NCBI GenBank assembly: GCA_030606215.1
Contig: JAUWGW010000003.1
Location: forward strand, 57,683 to 121,682
Direction: 5' to 3'
From: a bacterium
Lineage (GTDB): Bacteria > NPL-UPA2 > JAUVJM01
DNA: 64,000 nt
Below, one piece after another: positions 9,323 to 17,865 of the stretch. The number at the start of each line of letters is the position of its first letter. Position 1 is the stretch's first letter. The notes under the pieces are model-generated. The model searched no databases. It saw only the letters and a list, made by a program, of their open reading frames with translations, and had not been told where the DNA came from. A program made the position numbers and the translations under genes.

Positions 9323-9353
9323 CTGGGGTGGGATTTTCTCACCCCGGCTTTAT
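9323..9353 (+). terminator. Probable Rho-independent terminator after the aldolase gene
   Basis: GGGGTG at 9325-9330 pairs with CACCCC at 9340-9345, extendable by several pairs on both sides around a short T-rich loop, and is followed by CTTTATT. Its position argues against starting the next gene at the TTG at 9301. Confidence 0.65.
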
Positions 9354-9369
9354 TGTGGAGCACAGTAAG

Positions 9370-10137
9370 ATGGGAGAGTCGTTCAAAAGCGGGAATATTT
9401 CTTCTGCCATAAAAGGGGTAGGGAAGAGTTTCTGGAACGCGTGGGAAGGATTGCTTTATTCTCTCTACACCCAACAGCACATGAGGTTCCATTTCTTTGT
9501 GGCGCTCCTTGTTGTAAGTTCAGCAGTTGTTCTGGAGCTTCCGCCGGTTGAAATGGCTATTCTCTCTGTGCTGATTATTCTCGTCATCAGCCTTGAAATC
9601 GTCAATACGTCTGTTGAATCTGCGATGGACCACGTGTCGGCGGAGATGAGACCGCTTGTGAAGCGTGCGAAAGATTCGGCTGCCGGTGCGGTTCTCGTAT
9701 GCTCTTTTGGGAGCGTAATTATCGCCGGCTATCTCATTCTGCCGAAGCTTGCAGCTATGCTTCAGACCGGAGTGGGGCTGGCTAAATACAGAAGCGATCT
9801 TTTATCACTCGCTGCAATAGTAGGAGCAATGGTTCTTTTTGTTGCGGTTCGCTGCGGGAAAAGAATCTCAATTGCAGTGATGTTGCTGTGCTCATGCTGC
9901 TGTGGGTTTGCCTTCTCGCACATTTGCGGAACCAGATGGCACATTCCGTCGTTCCTTGTGCTGGTTTCCGGGTCCATTATGCTCCTGACCGGGGTGGTGC
10001 GGAGCAGGGAAGAGAAAATTGCAAAAGAGCATATCAACCTGCATCCGCGTTACGATTTGCCGGTGCTCAAGTACATAGTAACTGGCGAGTTCTTGGGATT
10101 CGTTCTGTGGGTTCTACTGCTGACCGCTAAACACTGA
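9370..10137 (+). CDS. Diacylglycerol/undecaprenol kinase (DgkA family) with extra C-terminal membrane domain
   Basis: The first part resembles DgkA: a cytoplasmic helix with FWNAWEGLLYSLYTQQHMRFH, transmembrane segments, and the active-site stretch EIVNTSVESAMDHV followed by KRAKDSAAGAVLV. These small membrane kinases phosphorylate diacylglycerol or undecaprenol. The protein is about 255 residues, roughly twice the usual 120-130, because several further hydrophobic helices follow (including a CCCG-rich one) and resemble a PAP2-like phosphatase tail. The start was set at ATG 9370, which has GGAG nine bases upstream and lies after the terminator hairpin; a TTG at 9301 would run through that hairpin. 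Confidence 0.82.
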   Translation: MGESFKSGNISSAIKGVGKSFWNAWEGLLYSLYTQQHMRFHFFVALLVVSSAVVLELPPVEMAILSVLIILVISLEIVNTSVESAMDHVSAEMRPLVKRAKDSAAGAVLVCSFGSVIIAGYLILPKLAAMLQTGVGLAKYRSDLLSLAAIVGAMVLFVAVRCGKRISIAVMLLCSCCCGFAFSHICGTRWHIPSFLVLVSGSIMLLTGVVRSREEKIAKEHINLHPRYDLPVLKYIVTGEFLGFVLWVLLLTAKH

Positions 10138-10162
10138 CCACTATTTCAGAGAGGGCAGGGAA

Positions 10163-11071
10163 GTGTCGAAGAAGAAATATATCCCCGTTATTGTGGCAAC
10201 CTTCATCTGGATATGGCCCACGATACTCATCAAATTCCTGAGCCCCTATTTTGACGGTCACACTCAGAATTTCTACAGGTATCTCGCGGCTGTGGCTGTG
10301 CTTGTGCCGCTAAATTTAGCCTGTTATAGAGAGGAATTCGTACGCTCTCTGAGAAACATAAGGCAATTTTTCCTGCCAGTATTTCTCGTATTCGTATTTC
10401 AGACACTGTGGGTTAAAGGAATATATTTGCTCGAGCCGGCAATGGCTGCTCTGATTGCCAGGTCAAGTGTCCTGTTCGTAGCGATTTTCTCGTTCATATT
10501 CTTTGCTGATGAGAGGCGAGTTATGCGCTCCAGAGCTTTCATAAGTGGTTCGCTTATGGCTATTGCGGGTGTTGCCGGGGTTATTGTGGGAAAAAGCGGC
10601 CTGCGGCTTGGCAGTCTTGGTCCCGGTGTTCTGATTATTCTTCTGGGGGCTATCGCCTGGGCACTATATCTGACGGCTGTCAAAAGAATCGTGAGAAACA
10701 CTGACACTCTGGTGGCCGTCACTATCATTTTCTCTCTTGCAGTTCCGCTTTTCCTTGCGGCGAGTCTTCTTTTTGGAAATATCAATGGTGTCATGAATGC
10801 CCCTGCCGGTGCCAATGTAGTCCTGTTTGTGTCCGGGATTTTCTGTGTTGGCATTGCGAATGCCTTTAACTACAAAAGCATAAAATTGATCGGGACGTCC
10901 ATAAGTTCCAATTTTGTCCTCATTACTCCTTTCTTTACAGCAGTAGTTTCTTACTTTATTTTTGGTGAGGTTTTAAGTTCCTTGCAGGTGATATCCGGCA
11001 TTGTGCTTGTATCCGGGTGTATTGTGCTATTGCGCGGAGCCAATCTGGTTCATCGTAAAGCACAATGCTAA
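10163..11071 (+). CDS. EamA/DMT-family transporter
   Basis: The 302-residue protein is almost wholly hydrophobic, with about ten predicted transmembrane helices arranged as two repeated halves (PAMAALIARSSVLFVAIFS in the first half, GTSISSNFVLITPFFTAVVS in the second). This is the drug/metabolite transporter layout, and members export or import small metabolites. It begins with GTG after a GGCAGGGA site, 25 bases downstream of the DgkA-like gene. The substrate cannot be predicted. Confidence 0.85.
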   Translation: MSKKKYIPVIVATFIWIWPTILIKFLSPYFDGHTQNFYRYLAAVAVLVPLNLACYREEFVRSLRNIRQFFLPVFLVFVFQTLWVKGIYLLEPAMAALIARSSVLFVAIFSFIFFADERRVMRSRAFISGSLMAIAGVAGVIVGKSGLRLGSLGPGVLIILLGAIAWALYLTAVKRIVRNTDTLVAVTIIFSLAVPLFLAASLLFGNINGVMNAPAGANVVLFVSGIFCVGIANAFNYKSIKLIGTSISSNFVLITPFFTAVVSYFIFGEVLSSLQVISGIVLVSGCIVLLRGANLVHRKAQC

Positions 11072-11136
11072 AGATAATGTGGCAGTAGAAATCCTTAGAA
11101 ATTAGGCAAAAAGGGTACATATTGAAGGTCTGATAA

Positions 11137-11178
11137 GAGACATTATGTAAACTACGGGATAGAGCAAAGTAATGTCTC
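11137..11178. repeat. Inverted repeat in the aroD/EamA intergenic region
   Basis: GAGACATTA (11137-11145) is matched by TAATGTCTC (11170-11178) in the 243-base gap between two convergent genes. There is no T-tract, so it is not a clear terminator. No gene is seen in the gap. Confidence 0.35.
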
Positions 11179-11266
11179 AACTACAGTATGTAAGTATCCT
11201 AATCTACAATACTTAGGTGGGCTTGTTAAGCTACTACATTAGCATTTTTGAGCACAATGCTGTGTT

Positions 11267-11316
11267 GTCATTCTGAGCACATTCGTTTCACTCAGTATAA
11301 ACTCCGCGAAGAATCT
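11267..11316. repeat. Palindromic intergenic repeat abutting the end of aroD
   Basis: The stretch beginning TGTCATTCTGAGC and ending GCGAAGAATCT, with CTGAG/CTCAG arms, resembles short palindromic repeats scattered in many bacterial genomes. Its right end lies against, and probably supplies, the stop codon of aroD on the minus strand. Confidence 0.55.
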
Positions 11317-12043
11317 ATAGGAGGTATTTTTTTAACTCAGCATGGAGGGAGGATACACTCATCTGCCCGGATGCGACAGGTTCAGCTATGTATCCATAAC
11401 TGAGGCATGAGCCGAAGAGAGGTGCGATAATGCGGGAGTTTGTCCCCAGGTCGCCGAGTAAGATAGTTACAAGGGGGTGTTCCCTGGAGTGTTTCAGCGT
11501 GAAGCACATAAGCCTCGCTATATCCTCTGCAGAATTGGCGAAAGCAGCAATCTTTGTTATATCCGCTCCTGAGGATAGAGATTCAGATAGTAATTTCTCA
11601 ATTTCATCATCTGGTGGTGTTTCTGTCAGATTATGTTCTGAAATTATCACACTTTTATTGTGTGACTTTGCTATTTTTATTACTTCATCTCGTATCTCGG
11701 CTGTGAGTTCAATATCTATTGCATCAACCTCTGGTATGAGTTCTCTGAAGAGTTCGAGCCTCTCACCTTCCTCAAAATTGTATCCTTCTCCCTTTCTTAT
11801 CGTCGCTATAATTGGTATTTGAAACTGTTTCATTTCTGTGAGGGAATTTGCCACTACTTCCCTGCCTTCCTCATGTAGCCGGTCAGCTCTCAATTCCAGA
11901 ATGTCAACAATATCTCTCTCTACAAGCTCAGGGAGTTGCGAAAGTTCGCTTTTTAAATGAACTGTTCCAACAATTCTGGGAATTCTCCCGATTTCAAAGT
12001 TTCCGAATTTCACCGTAGGATTCTCTCTGGCCATGAATCTCAT
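11315..12043 (-). CDS. aroD: Type I 3-dehydroquinate dehydratase
   Basis: The 242-residue protein matches type I dehydroquinase: ILELRADRL near residue 50, the catalytic His in IISEHNLTET, the Schiff-base Lys in ITKIAA, and a C-terminal EPVASGQMSV. It removes water from 3-dehydroquinate in the shikimate pathway. The start overlaps the M20 peptidase stop by four bases; a Met three codons on (12034) is an alternative. The stop codon lies at the edge of a palindromic repeat, so the last few residues may be a late replacement of the original end. Confidence 0.92.
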   Translation of the reverse strand: MRFMARENPTVKFGNFEIGRIPRIVGTVHLKSELSQLPELVERDIVDILELRADRLHEEGREVVANSLTEMKQFQIPIIATIRKGEGYNFEEGERLELFRELIPEVDAIDIELTAEIRDEVIKIAKSHNKSVIISEHNLTETPPDDEIEKLLSESLSSGADITKIAAFANSAEDIARLMCFTLKHSREHPLVTILLGDLGTNSRIIAPLFGSCLSYGYIAEPVASGQMSVSSLHAELKKYLL

Positions 12044-13383
12044 TCTGCGAAGTTTTTCATAATTAGTGCAATGTGTTTGATGCCTTCAATAAAATCAGTA
12101 ATTCTAATATTTTCATTAGGCGCGTGTGGGTTAGATTCGGCATAATCCACTCCGACGGAAACACATGGGATATTCAATCTGCCGCAGAGATTGTACATTG
12201 GACCTGTTCCTTTTGATGTAGGATAAATGACAGGTTCAAGGTCGTAAATTTCTCTTGCAGACTCTATCGCTATGCGAGAAATTTCAGCATCAAGGGGTGT
12301 TTTAAAAGGTTTTGCCTCCCCGAGCTTGTGAATCTGTATTTCCGGAAACTCTTTTTTCAAGTGGTTCTCCAATTTCTTCAGAATGTCATCCGGCTCCTGT
12401 TCAGGGACGAGACGGAAATCAATTTTGGCAGTCGCCTCATGCGGCAGGACTGTTTTTGACCCCGGGCCTGTGTATCCGGCCCTGAGCCCGCAGATGGTGC
12501 ATGTAGGTTCGCTTAAATCGCGCAGTATGCGTTTCTCTCTTTTAAGCCCAAGGAGAAAATTCTTAATTCCTAAACTCTTCTTAATCCTTTCATCTTCCAG
12601 TGGGATACTCTTAATAACTTTTTTCTCTTCCTCTGTCAGAGGGACTACATTCTCATAAAAACCGTCAATTAATATTCTTTCCTGCCTGTTTTTCAGACTA
12701 TTCAGAGCCCAGGTCAGTTTCCACGCAGGGTTTGGAATTGTCGTGGCGCGGGAAGAATGAACATCTCTCATCATTTCCTTGACTTCAAGCTCAACATATA
12801 AAATACCTTTAACTCCAAGATATATACCGGGTCTTCCCTCAAAATTTTTCTCCCCTGACTCCCAAATACAGCAATCAGCATTGAGCAGATTGCTGTTCTC
12901 CTGAACTATCTTATCAAGGTTGGGACTGCCAATCTCCTCCTCTCCTTCTACAAAAAATATGATATTAACCGGTGGGGTGCCAACCACCTTCAAAAATGCC
13001 TCAACAGCAGACAATCTTGCTATAAGGTCACCTTTGTTATCTGAAACGCCCCGCGCATATAGCTTCCCGTCGACTAATGAAGCTGAAAATGGTTCATAAT
13101 CCCATTCCGGGAGGGGTTCTGGCGGCTGGACATCATAGTGGTTATAAAAGAGAATTGTCTTACTTCCCTTCCCTTTTATCCTGCCATATATTGCCGGGAA
13201 TCCTTCGTCAACCTGAAGATACTTTACCTCAGCCCCAAGTTCCAGAAGAAAACTTTTAACAAGTTCTCCTGTTTCTCTCATCCCAGCATTTTGGGTTGAG
13301 ATGCTCTTCTGCCTGCAAAGTTTCTGCAGTTTCTCTACAAATTTGTCCTTGTTCTCGTCAATATATGCAAAGATATTTTGCAT
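12040..13383 (-). CDS. M20/M25/M40 family metallopeptidase (dipeptidase-like)
   Basis: The 447-residue protein carries the M20 metal-binding motifs: FYNHYDVQP, the bridging Asp in RGVSDNKGD, catalytic Glu in FVEGEEEIGS, and the C-terminal SVGVDYAESNPHAPNE with the last His ligand. A dimerisation insert separates the two halves of the catalytic domain. Relatives include carnosinase-type dipeptidases and deacylases. It is translationally coupled to aroD. The exact substrate is unknown. Confidence 0.9.
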   Translation of the reverse strand: MQNIFAYIDENKDKFVEKLQKLCRQKSISTQNAGMRETGELVKSFLLELGAEVKYLQVDEGFPAIYGRIKGKGSKTILFYNHYDVQPPEPLPEWDYEPFSASLVDGKLYARGVSDNKGDLIARLSAVEAFLKVVGTPPVNIIFFVEGEEEIGSPNLDKIVQENSNLLNADCCIWESGEKNFEGRPGIYLGVKGILYVELEVKEMMRDVHSSRATTIPNPAWKLTWALNSLKNRQERILIDGFYENVVPLTEEEKKVIKSIPLEDERIKKSLGIKNFLLGLKREKRILRDLSEPTCTICGLRAGYTGPGSKTVLPHEATAKIDFRLVPEQEPDDILKKLENHLKKEFPEIQIHKLGEAKPFKTPLDAEISRIAIESAREIYDLEPVIYPTSKGTGPMYNLCGRLNIPCVSVGVDYAESNPHAPNENIRITDFIEGIKHIALIMKNFAE

Positions 13384-13394
13384 TCTTTGGATTT

Positions 13395-13463
13395 TTACTT
13401 TGAGACCTTAACCTTTATCTTGATTGTTTTCCCGCAGTGAGGACACTTTTGCACTTCAAGCAA
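13395..13463 (-). CDS. Possible 22-residue zinc-ribbon microprotein or frameshifted extension
   Basis: A TTG-started frame overlaps the stop of the EF-Tu-like gene in another phase and encodes LLEVQKCPHCGKTIKIK followed by a short basic tail. The CPHCG knuckle and Lys-rich tail look coding. It could be a coupled microprotein or the remnant (or frameshift-accessed) C-terminal zinc ribbon of the upstream protein. No independent ribosome binding site is clear. Confidence 0.35.
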   Translation of the reverse strand: MLEVQKCPHCGKTIKIKVKVSK

Positions 13464-13713
13464 TAACCTTATACACAGTATCGTGCGGCCTGACTCGCTC
13501 TTTAACTTTTGTCCCGACGCTATCTCCTTTCTTTGCGACTTCAATTGCCTCGTGTTCAATCTGCATAGATTCTACTTTCTGCTCAAAGTTTGTTGTGTGT
13601 CCCCGAATGGCAATCGTATCTCCTACTTTCAGCTCGCCTTCAGAGATCTCAATAACAGCGGCTTCCACATGGCTGAAATATTTTGCAACCTTACCGATTT
13701 TTTTCTCTTCCAT
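13456..13713 (-). CDS. Small translation elongation factor-like (EF-Tu domain 2-type) barrel protein
   Basis: The 85-residue protein begins MEEKKIGKVAKYFSHVEAA and contains GELKVGDTIAIRGHTTNF and DSVGTKVKERVRPHDTVYKV, the pattern of the beta-barrel domain 2 of translational GTPases as a stand-alone protein. Related small proteins are annotated as translation elongation factor-like, with no settled function. The start at 13713 has a strong GAGGAGGTGAGG upstream; an ORF start at 13752 would include that site. It lies between folC and the M20 peptidase gene on the same strand. Confidence 0.75.
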   Translation of the reverse strand: MEEKKIGKVAKYFSHVEAAVIEISEGELKVGDTIAIRGHTTNFEQKVESMQIEHEAIEVAKKGDSVGTKVKERVRPHDTVYKVIA

Positions 13714-13773
13714 TTCCCTCACCTCCTCCTGTGCGAATTGTATCACAACCATCAGTTGGGTGGAAGATTAAAA

Positions 13774-15213
13774 TCAAGCTTGATTACTTTGATCACGTAT
13801 AAGATTCAAATACTGCAGTATTTCTCCAACAAGGAAAAAGGAACCCGCAACACAGACTAAGCTCTCATCTTCTGCCTCGTTTAATGCAATTTTCATAGCA
13901 TCGGCGGAGGAATTTGCTGAGTGAAGCAGTCTCGTTTTAGATTGCCACGTCGTCCCGAACGTCTTCGGGACTCCTCGCAATGACATATTGGGGTGGGTAT
14001 TCACGTTTTTACACAGCCTTGCCAGGTTTTTTTTCAGATATAATGGCTCTGCCGCCCTTGGATTATTCGCTTTTGTAAGAATTATCTTATATGCAATAGG
14101 AAATAACTCCTTCCCTACCCCGCTGATATCTTTATCAGTACAAATTCCGAAGACAAGAACAATCTTTTTCTCCGGGAAAAGTCTTTTTATTGTGGACGCA
14201 AGACTTCTGGAAGCGGCTGGATTGTGGGCACCATCCAGAAGAATTGGGGGTTTTCCGGGAAACAGTTGAATTCTTCCCGGCCAGGTTGTTTTTTTAAGTC
14301 CCCTCTTTATGTAAACCGGGTCAATCCCGAGAAACTCCGCTGAACAAAGCGCAGCTCCAGCGTTTAGAATCTGGTGTTTTCCGAGGAGAGGAACTGAAAG
14401 AAGGTCATAACTATTTTTGGTTCCATATACCTTAAACTTACATCCTTCAAGAGAAATGGATTCCTCTTCAAGATAGATTTGATGTGAGCTCGAAATTCCC
14501 GGTGAATCATTTTTCATCCGAACTTCCGTCATTACAGAGTTTTTCTCTCTACATTTCTCAAGCAGAACCTTGCGCACATCCCTTTTCTGAGTAGTGGTTA
14601 TGACAGGGATTCCTTCTTTTATAATTCCGCTTTTCTCCTTAGCAATTGCAACCCGTGTTTCCCCAAGTTCTCCTGTATGGTCAATATCAATGCTTGTGAA
14701 AATGGAGTTCAGGGGTGTTACAACATTTGTTGCATCAAGCCTCCCCCCCATCCCGACCTCAAGAACAGCAAAATCCACTTCTTCACTTGCAAAGTAAAGA
14801 AAAGCCATCGCTGTATATATTTCAAAGAAACTTGGTTTTTCAAGACAATCCTTTTTTAGTTTCTCAACTGCAGATTTTATATCTTCTACAAGAATACATA
14901 TTTTCTCCTCGGGTATCAACTCATCTCCGATTCTTATTCTCTCCCTGAAAGAGATGAGGTGTGGGGAGCTATAAAATCCGGTTTTGAAACCAGCTTCCTT
15001 CAGAATAGATGTAAGCATCGCTCCAGTGGAACCTTTACCGTTCGTCCCTGTAATGTGAATAGCCTTGATTGAATTGTGGGGATTACCGAGATAATTTAGA
15101 AGTTTTTCGGTACGTGAGATACTATATGTTTTCTTATTATATTTTGAAGGAGGTTTTCTCTCATAATCAACAAAACTCTCAAGGTAAGACAGTGCTTCAT
15201 CATACTTGCTCAT
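13774..15213 (-). CDS. folC: Bifunctional folylpolyglutamate/dihydrofolate synthase with an in-frame repeat insertion
   Basis: The 479-residue protein is a Mur-ligase-family FolC: ITGTNGKGSTGAML forms the ATP-binding loop, then SPHLISFRERI, LEVGMGGRLDATNVV, IDHTGELG, and LLDGAHNPAAS in the C-terminal domain. It adds glutamate to dihydropteroate/folates. Between the ANNPRAAEPLYLKKNLARLC and ALNEAEDESLVCVAG regions an unusual stretch MSLRGVPKTFGTTWQSK appears; its DNA is a palindromic intergenic-type repeat (13940-13985) read in frame. The protein is therefore longer than usual there. Whether it is fully active is unknown. Confidence 0.9.
   Translation of the reverse strand: MSKYDEALSYLESFVDYERKPPSKYNKKTYSISRTEKLLNYLGNPHNSIKAIHITGTNGKGSTGAMLTSILKEAGFKTGFYSSPHLISFRERIRIGDELIPEEKICILVEDIKSAVEKLKKDCLEKPSFFEIYTAMAFLYFASEEVDFAVLEVGMGGRLDATNVVTPLNSIFTSIDIDHTGELGETRVAIAKEKSGIIKEGIPVITTTQKRDVRKVLLEKCREKNSVMTEVRMKNDSPGISSSHQIYLEEESISLEGCKFKVYGTKNSYDLLSVPLLGKHQILNAGAALCSAEFLGIDPVYIKRGLKKTTWPGRIQLFPGKPPILLDGAHNPAASRSLASTIKRLFPEKKIVLVFGICTDKDISGVGKELFPIAYKIILTKANNPRAAEPLYLKKNLARLCKNVNTHPNMSLRGVPKTFGTTWQSKTRLLHSANSSADAMKIALNEAEDESLVCVAGSFFLVGEILQYLNLIRDQSNQA
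13940..13985. repeat. Palindromic repeat inserted in frame within folC
   Basis: GTCCCGAA (13952-13959) pairs with TTCGGGAC (13964-13971), and outer arms ATTGC (13941-13945) and GCAAT (13977-13981) also pair. The sequence resembles the common ATTGCGAG...GCAATGACA genomic repeat and is translated within FolC without disrupting the frame. Confidence 0.75.
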
Positions 15214-15222
15214 GCTCTGACT

Positions 15223-16473
15223 TTAGACTTTGGACTTTTCTGTATAGATGGGAAACTTTTCACAGAGAGCTTTAACTTCTTCTCTGATTTCTTGGCGAAG
15301 ATTTTTATCAAGTTTACTCTTAAGAACTTTGCTAATCCTAAGGACGATTTCTTCTACTTCCCCTTCTTTCATCCCTCTGGTTGTGATAGCAGGAGTCCCG
15401 AGCCTTATTCCGCTCGTTACAGTTGGTGGAGTCTCATCAAACGGGACGCTATTTTTATTTACGATAATTCCTGCCTCATCAAGAATATCAGCGGCTTCAG
15501 CTCCTGTTATTCCCGTATCTACCAGGTTCACAAGAACAAGATGGTTATCCGTTCCACCTGACATTAATTTGAACCCTTCTTTCTTGAGACAATCTGCCAT
15601 ATGTTTGGCATTTTTTACCACCTGTCTTTGATATTCCTTAAACTCAGGTCTCAGTGCTTCACCAAAAGCAACTGCCTTAGCGGCAATCACGTGCATAAGA
15701 GGACCTGATTGAATCCCGGGGAAAACTGCTTTATCTATTAATTCTGCATATTGGCCTTTGCACATGATCATACCACCTCTGGGGCCCCGCAGTGTCTTAT
15801 GAGTTGTTGTTGTGACAAAATCAGCATAGGGTATTGGGTCAGGATGAAGTCCCGTTGCAATGAGTCCGGCAATGTGAGCAACGTCAGCGACCAGATATGC
15901 TCCGACCTCATCTGCAATTTTTTTAAATTCCTTGAAATCAATGGCTCTTGGATATGCGCTCGCTCCAACCATTATTAGTTTTGGTTTCTGCTTAATAGCG
16001 AGCGAATGCACCTCCTTCATGTCAATTACTTCTTTATCCCTGCTCACTCCATAAAAGATTACTTTATACCACCTTCCGGAGAAGTTCTGTTTCACTCCAT
16101 GAGTAAGATGTCCGCCATGAGATATATGCATTGAAAGTATTGTATCACCTTCTTCAAGCAATGCGAAATATACAGCCAGATTTGCTTGAGAACCGCTATG
16201 CGGCTGAACATTTACGTGCTCAGCTTTGAAAAGCTCTTTTGCCCGCTTGATTGCAAGTTCTTCTACCTCATCAACATATTCACAGCCGTTATAATACCTT
16301 TCGCCGGGGTATCCTTCAGCATACTTATTTGTCATTATAGAACCCTGAGCCTCAAGTACGGCAGAACTTGCGTAGTTTTCAGACGCTATAAGGTTAACCT
16401 TGTATTGCTGGCGTTTTAGTTCCCTTGAAAAAATCTCAGCTGTTTCCATATCCTGTTTACGTATTGCACTCAT
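15223..16473 (-). CDS. glyA: Serine hydroxymethyltransferase
   Basis: The 416-residue protein is a clear [49 protein letters not shown], and the PLP-Lys motif [14 protein letters not shown]. It interconverts serine and glycine while charging tetrahydrofolate with a one-carbon unit. It is immediately upstream of folC (9-base gap), giving a folate/one-carbon pair. Length and motifs are normal. A TTGACA-type promoter lies in the upstream gap. Confidence 0.97.
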   Translation of the reverse strand: MSAIRKQDMETAEIFSRELKRQQYKVNLIASENYASSAVLEAQGSIMTNKYAEGYPGERYYNGCEYVDEVEELAIKRAKELFKAEHVNVQPHSGSQANLAVYFALLEEGDTILSMHISHGGHLTHGVKQNFSGRWYKVIFYGVSRDKEVIDMKEVHSLAIKQKPKLIMVGASAYPRAIDFKEFKKIADEVGAYLVADVAHIAGLIATGLHPDPIPYADFVTTTTHKTLRGPRGGMIMCKGQYAELIDKAVFPGIQSGPLMHVIAAKAVAFGEALRPEFKEYQRQVVKNAKHMADCLKKEGFKLMSGGTDNHLVLVNLVDTGITGAEAADILDEAGIIVNKNSVPFDETPPTVTSGIRLGTPAITTRGMKEGEVEEIVLRISKVLKSKLDKNLRQEIREEVKALCEKFPIYTEKSKV

Positions 16474-16490
16474 TTATTTTTTAAGTCCCT

Positions 16491-16517
16491 GGATTCCAAC
16501 CTCGCTCGCAATGACAT
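16491..16517. repeat. Partial palindromic repeat in the glyA leader
   Basis: ATTCCAACCTCGCTCGCAAT at the core resembles one half of the repeat found inside folC. It lies in the 5' leader of glyA, 18 bases from the start codon. Confidence 0.4.
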
Positions 16518-16558
16518 AGGATTCTCTTGAGCATTTACTATTGGCTTCAACACATGGA

Positions 16559-16587
16559 ATGTTAACATTATCGCAAATGTCTGTCAA
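16559..16587 (-). promoter_or_regulatory. Candidate sigma70 promoter of glyA
   Basis: On the minus strand TTGACA (16582-16587) is 17 bases from TAACAT (16559-16564). A perfect 12-base palindrome AATGTTAACATT (16558-16569) covers the -10 region and could be an operator. No riboswitch was recognised in the leader. Confidence 0.55.
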
Positions 16588-16708
16588 TTGCAAAAATAAA
16601 TTTTACTATTCCATTAGGGGCTGAAATCTGTTATATTTACTCAAAGGGGAAATTGTAAACTTTTTCCCTGATAATCAACCTTAAGTTAAAAGTAATGGGA
16701 GGTGTGTT

Positions 16709-17779
16709 ATGAAAATCGGGACAAAAGACTATAAACAATCTGAACTAAAGCGTAAAATTGGGAATCTATCCCAGCTTGGCGGCACACGACACTATGAGCT
16801 ATCTTCAGGCAGTTCCAAAGGGTTGAGGGCCATTGACTTTAATACGGGCACAGGATTCTACTTTACGACACTGCCGGACAGGGCTCTGGATATATCCATT
16901 GCTCATTATAAGGGTATAAACCTTGTCTATCAAACGCCTAATGGCGAAGTCAACCCGGCATATTATGATCCTAGCGGTCTGGAGTGGCTCAGGATTTTCT
17001 TTGGCGGACTTCTAACCACGTGTGGATTGACGTATTTTGGGCCTCCGGGTAAAGATGGTGATGAAGACTTAGGATTGCACGGCCGTTGCACGGCAACACC
17101 GGCCAGGCAGGTTTGTGATACTTCCCACTGGGATGCCGACGAGTATGTAATGGAGGTTTCAGGCTTAATAGAAGAGTGTTGTCTTTTCGGCGACAAAGTG
17201 CGGCTGGTCAGAAACATATCGTCTCGAATCGGTAAAAAATCACTGGTTATAAGAGACAGGGTAGAAAATTTCGGGTTCAGTAAGGCACCTTTTACTATTC
17301 TGTATCATGTGAATGGTGGTTTTCCTCTGTTAGATGATGGAACTTATCTTATTATCTCAGCAGTTAAAATGGAACCTTGTGACGAACATTCTAAAAAATA
17401 TGTAGATAAAGCGAAAGATTTTACCAGTCCCAAACCCGGGTTCCAGGAGCAAAACTATTTGCATTCTATGCTGGCTGATAAGGAAGGATATGGATATGCC
17501 GCCCTGATTAATCCCGGAATCGCTGATGGTTTGGGTCTATATTTAAAGTTCAGGATAGATACCTTGCCATTTCTGTCAGAATGGAAGATGATGGGTGAGG
17601 GTGATTATGTAGTAGGCATGGAACCGTGCAATGTGAAAATTGATAACCGTGCTGTTTTAAAAGAGAAGAAAATACTTCCATATCTAAAACCGGGTGAAGT
17701 TAAAAACATGTATCTTGAAATCGGCGTTCTGGAAGGCAGTCAGGAAATAGATAAATTTACACAACAAGAACATTTTTAA
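16709..17779 (+). CDS. DUF4432 family protein (aldose-1-epimerase-like fold)
   Basis: The 356-residue protein has features of DUF4432: TLPDRALDISIAHYKGINL, a long FFGGLLTTCGLTYFGPP segment, DLGLHGRCTATPA, and FTILYHVNGGFPLLDDG. The family belongs to the galactose-mutarotase beta-sandwich superfamily and probably acts on sugars. A good GGGAGG precedes the ATG. It is isolated between glyA and the fucosidase gene, which it faces head to head at their 3' ends. The substrate is unknown. Confidence 0.8.
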   Translation: MKIGTKDYKQSELKRKIGNLSQLGGTRHYELSSGSSKGLRAIDFNTGTGFYFTTLPDRALDISIAHYKGINLVYQTPNGEVNPAYYDPSGLEWLRIFFGGLLTTCGLTYFGPPGKDGDEDLGLHGRCTATPARQVCDTSHWDADEYVMEVSGLIEECCLFGDKVRLVRNISSRIGKKSLVIRDRVENFGFSKAPFTILYHVNGGFPLLDDGTYLIISAVKMEPCDEHSKKYVDKAKDFTSPKPGFQEQNYLHSMLADKEGYGYAALINPGIADGLGLYLKFRIDTLPFLSEWKMMGEGDYVVGMEPCNVKIDNRAVLKEKKILPYLKPGEVKNMYLEIGVLEGSQEIDKFTQQEHF

Positions 17780-17865
17780 AAATATCAAAAATTATATTCC
17801 ATTCCAAAAAAGATGGAGGCGTGATTCTGAGCCCTCTTGCGACAATAGATCGGCTGTTGAATCTG

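Noticed and set aside
16474-16708. A glycine or folate-type riboswitch upstream of glyA
   Set aside because: The leader contains a partial palindromic repeat and promoter elements but no recognisable aptamer core.
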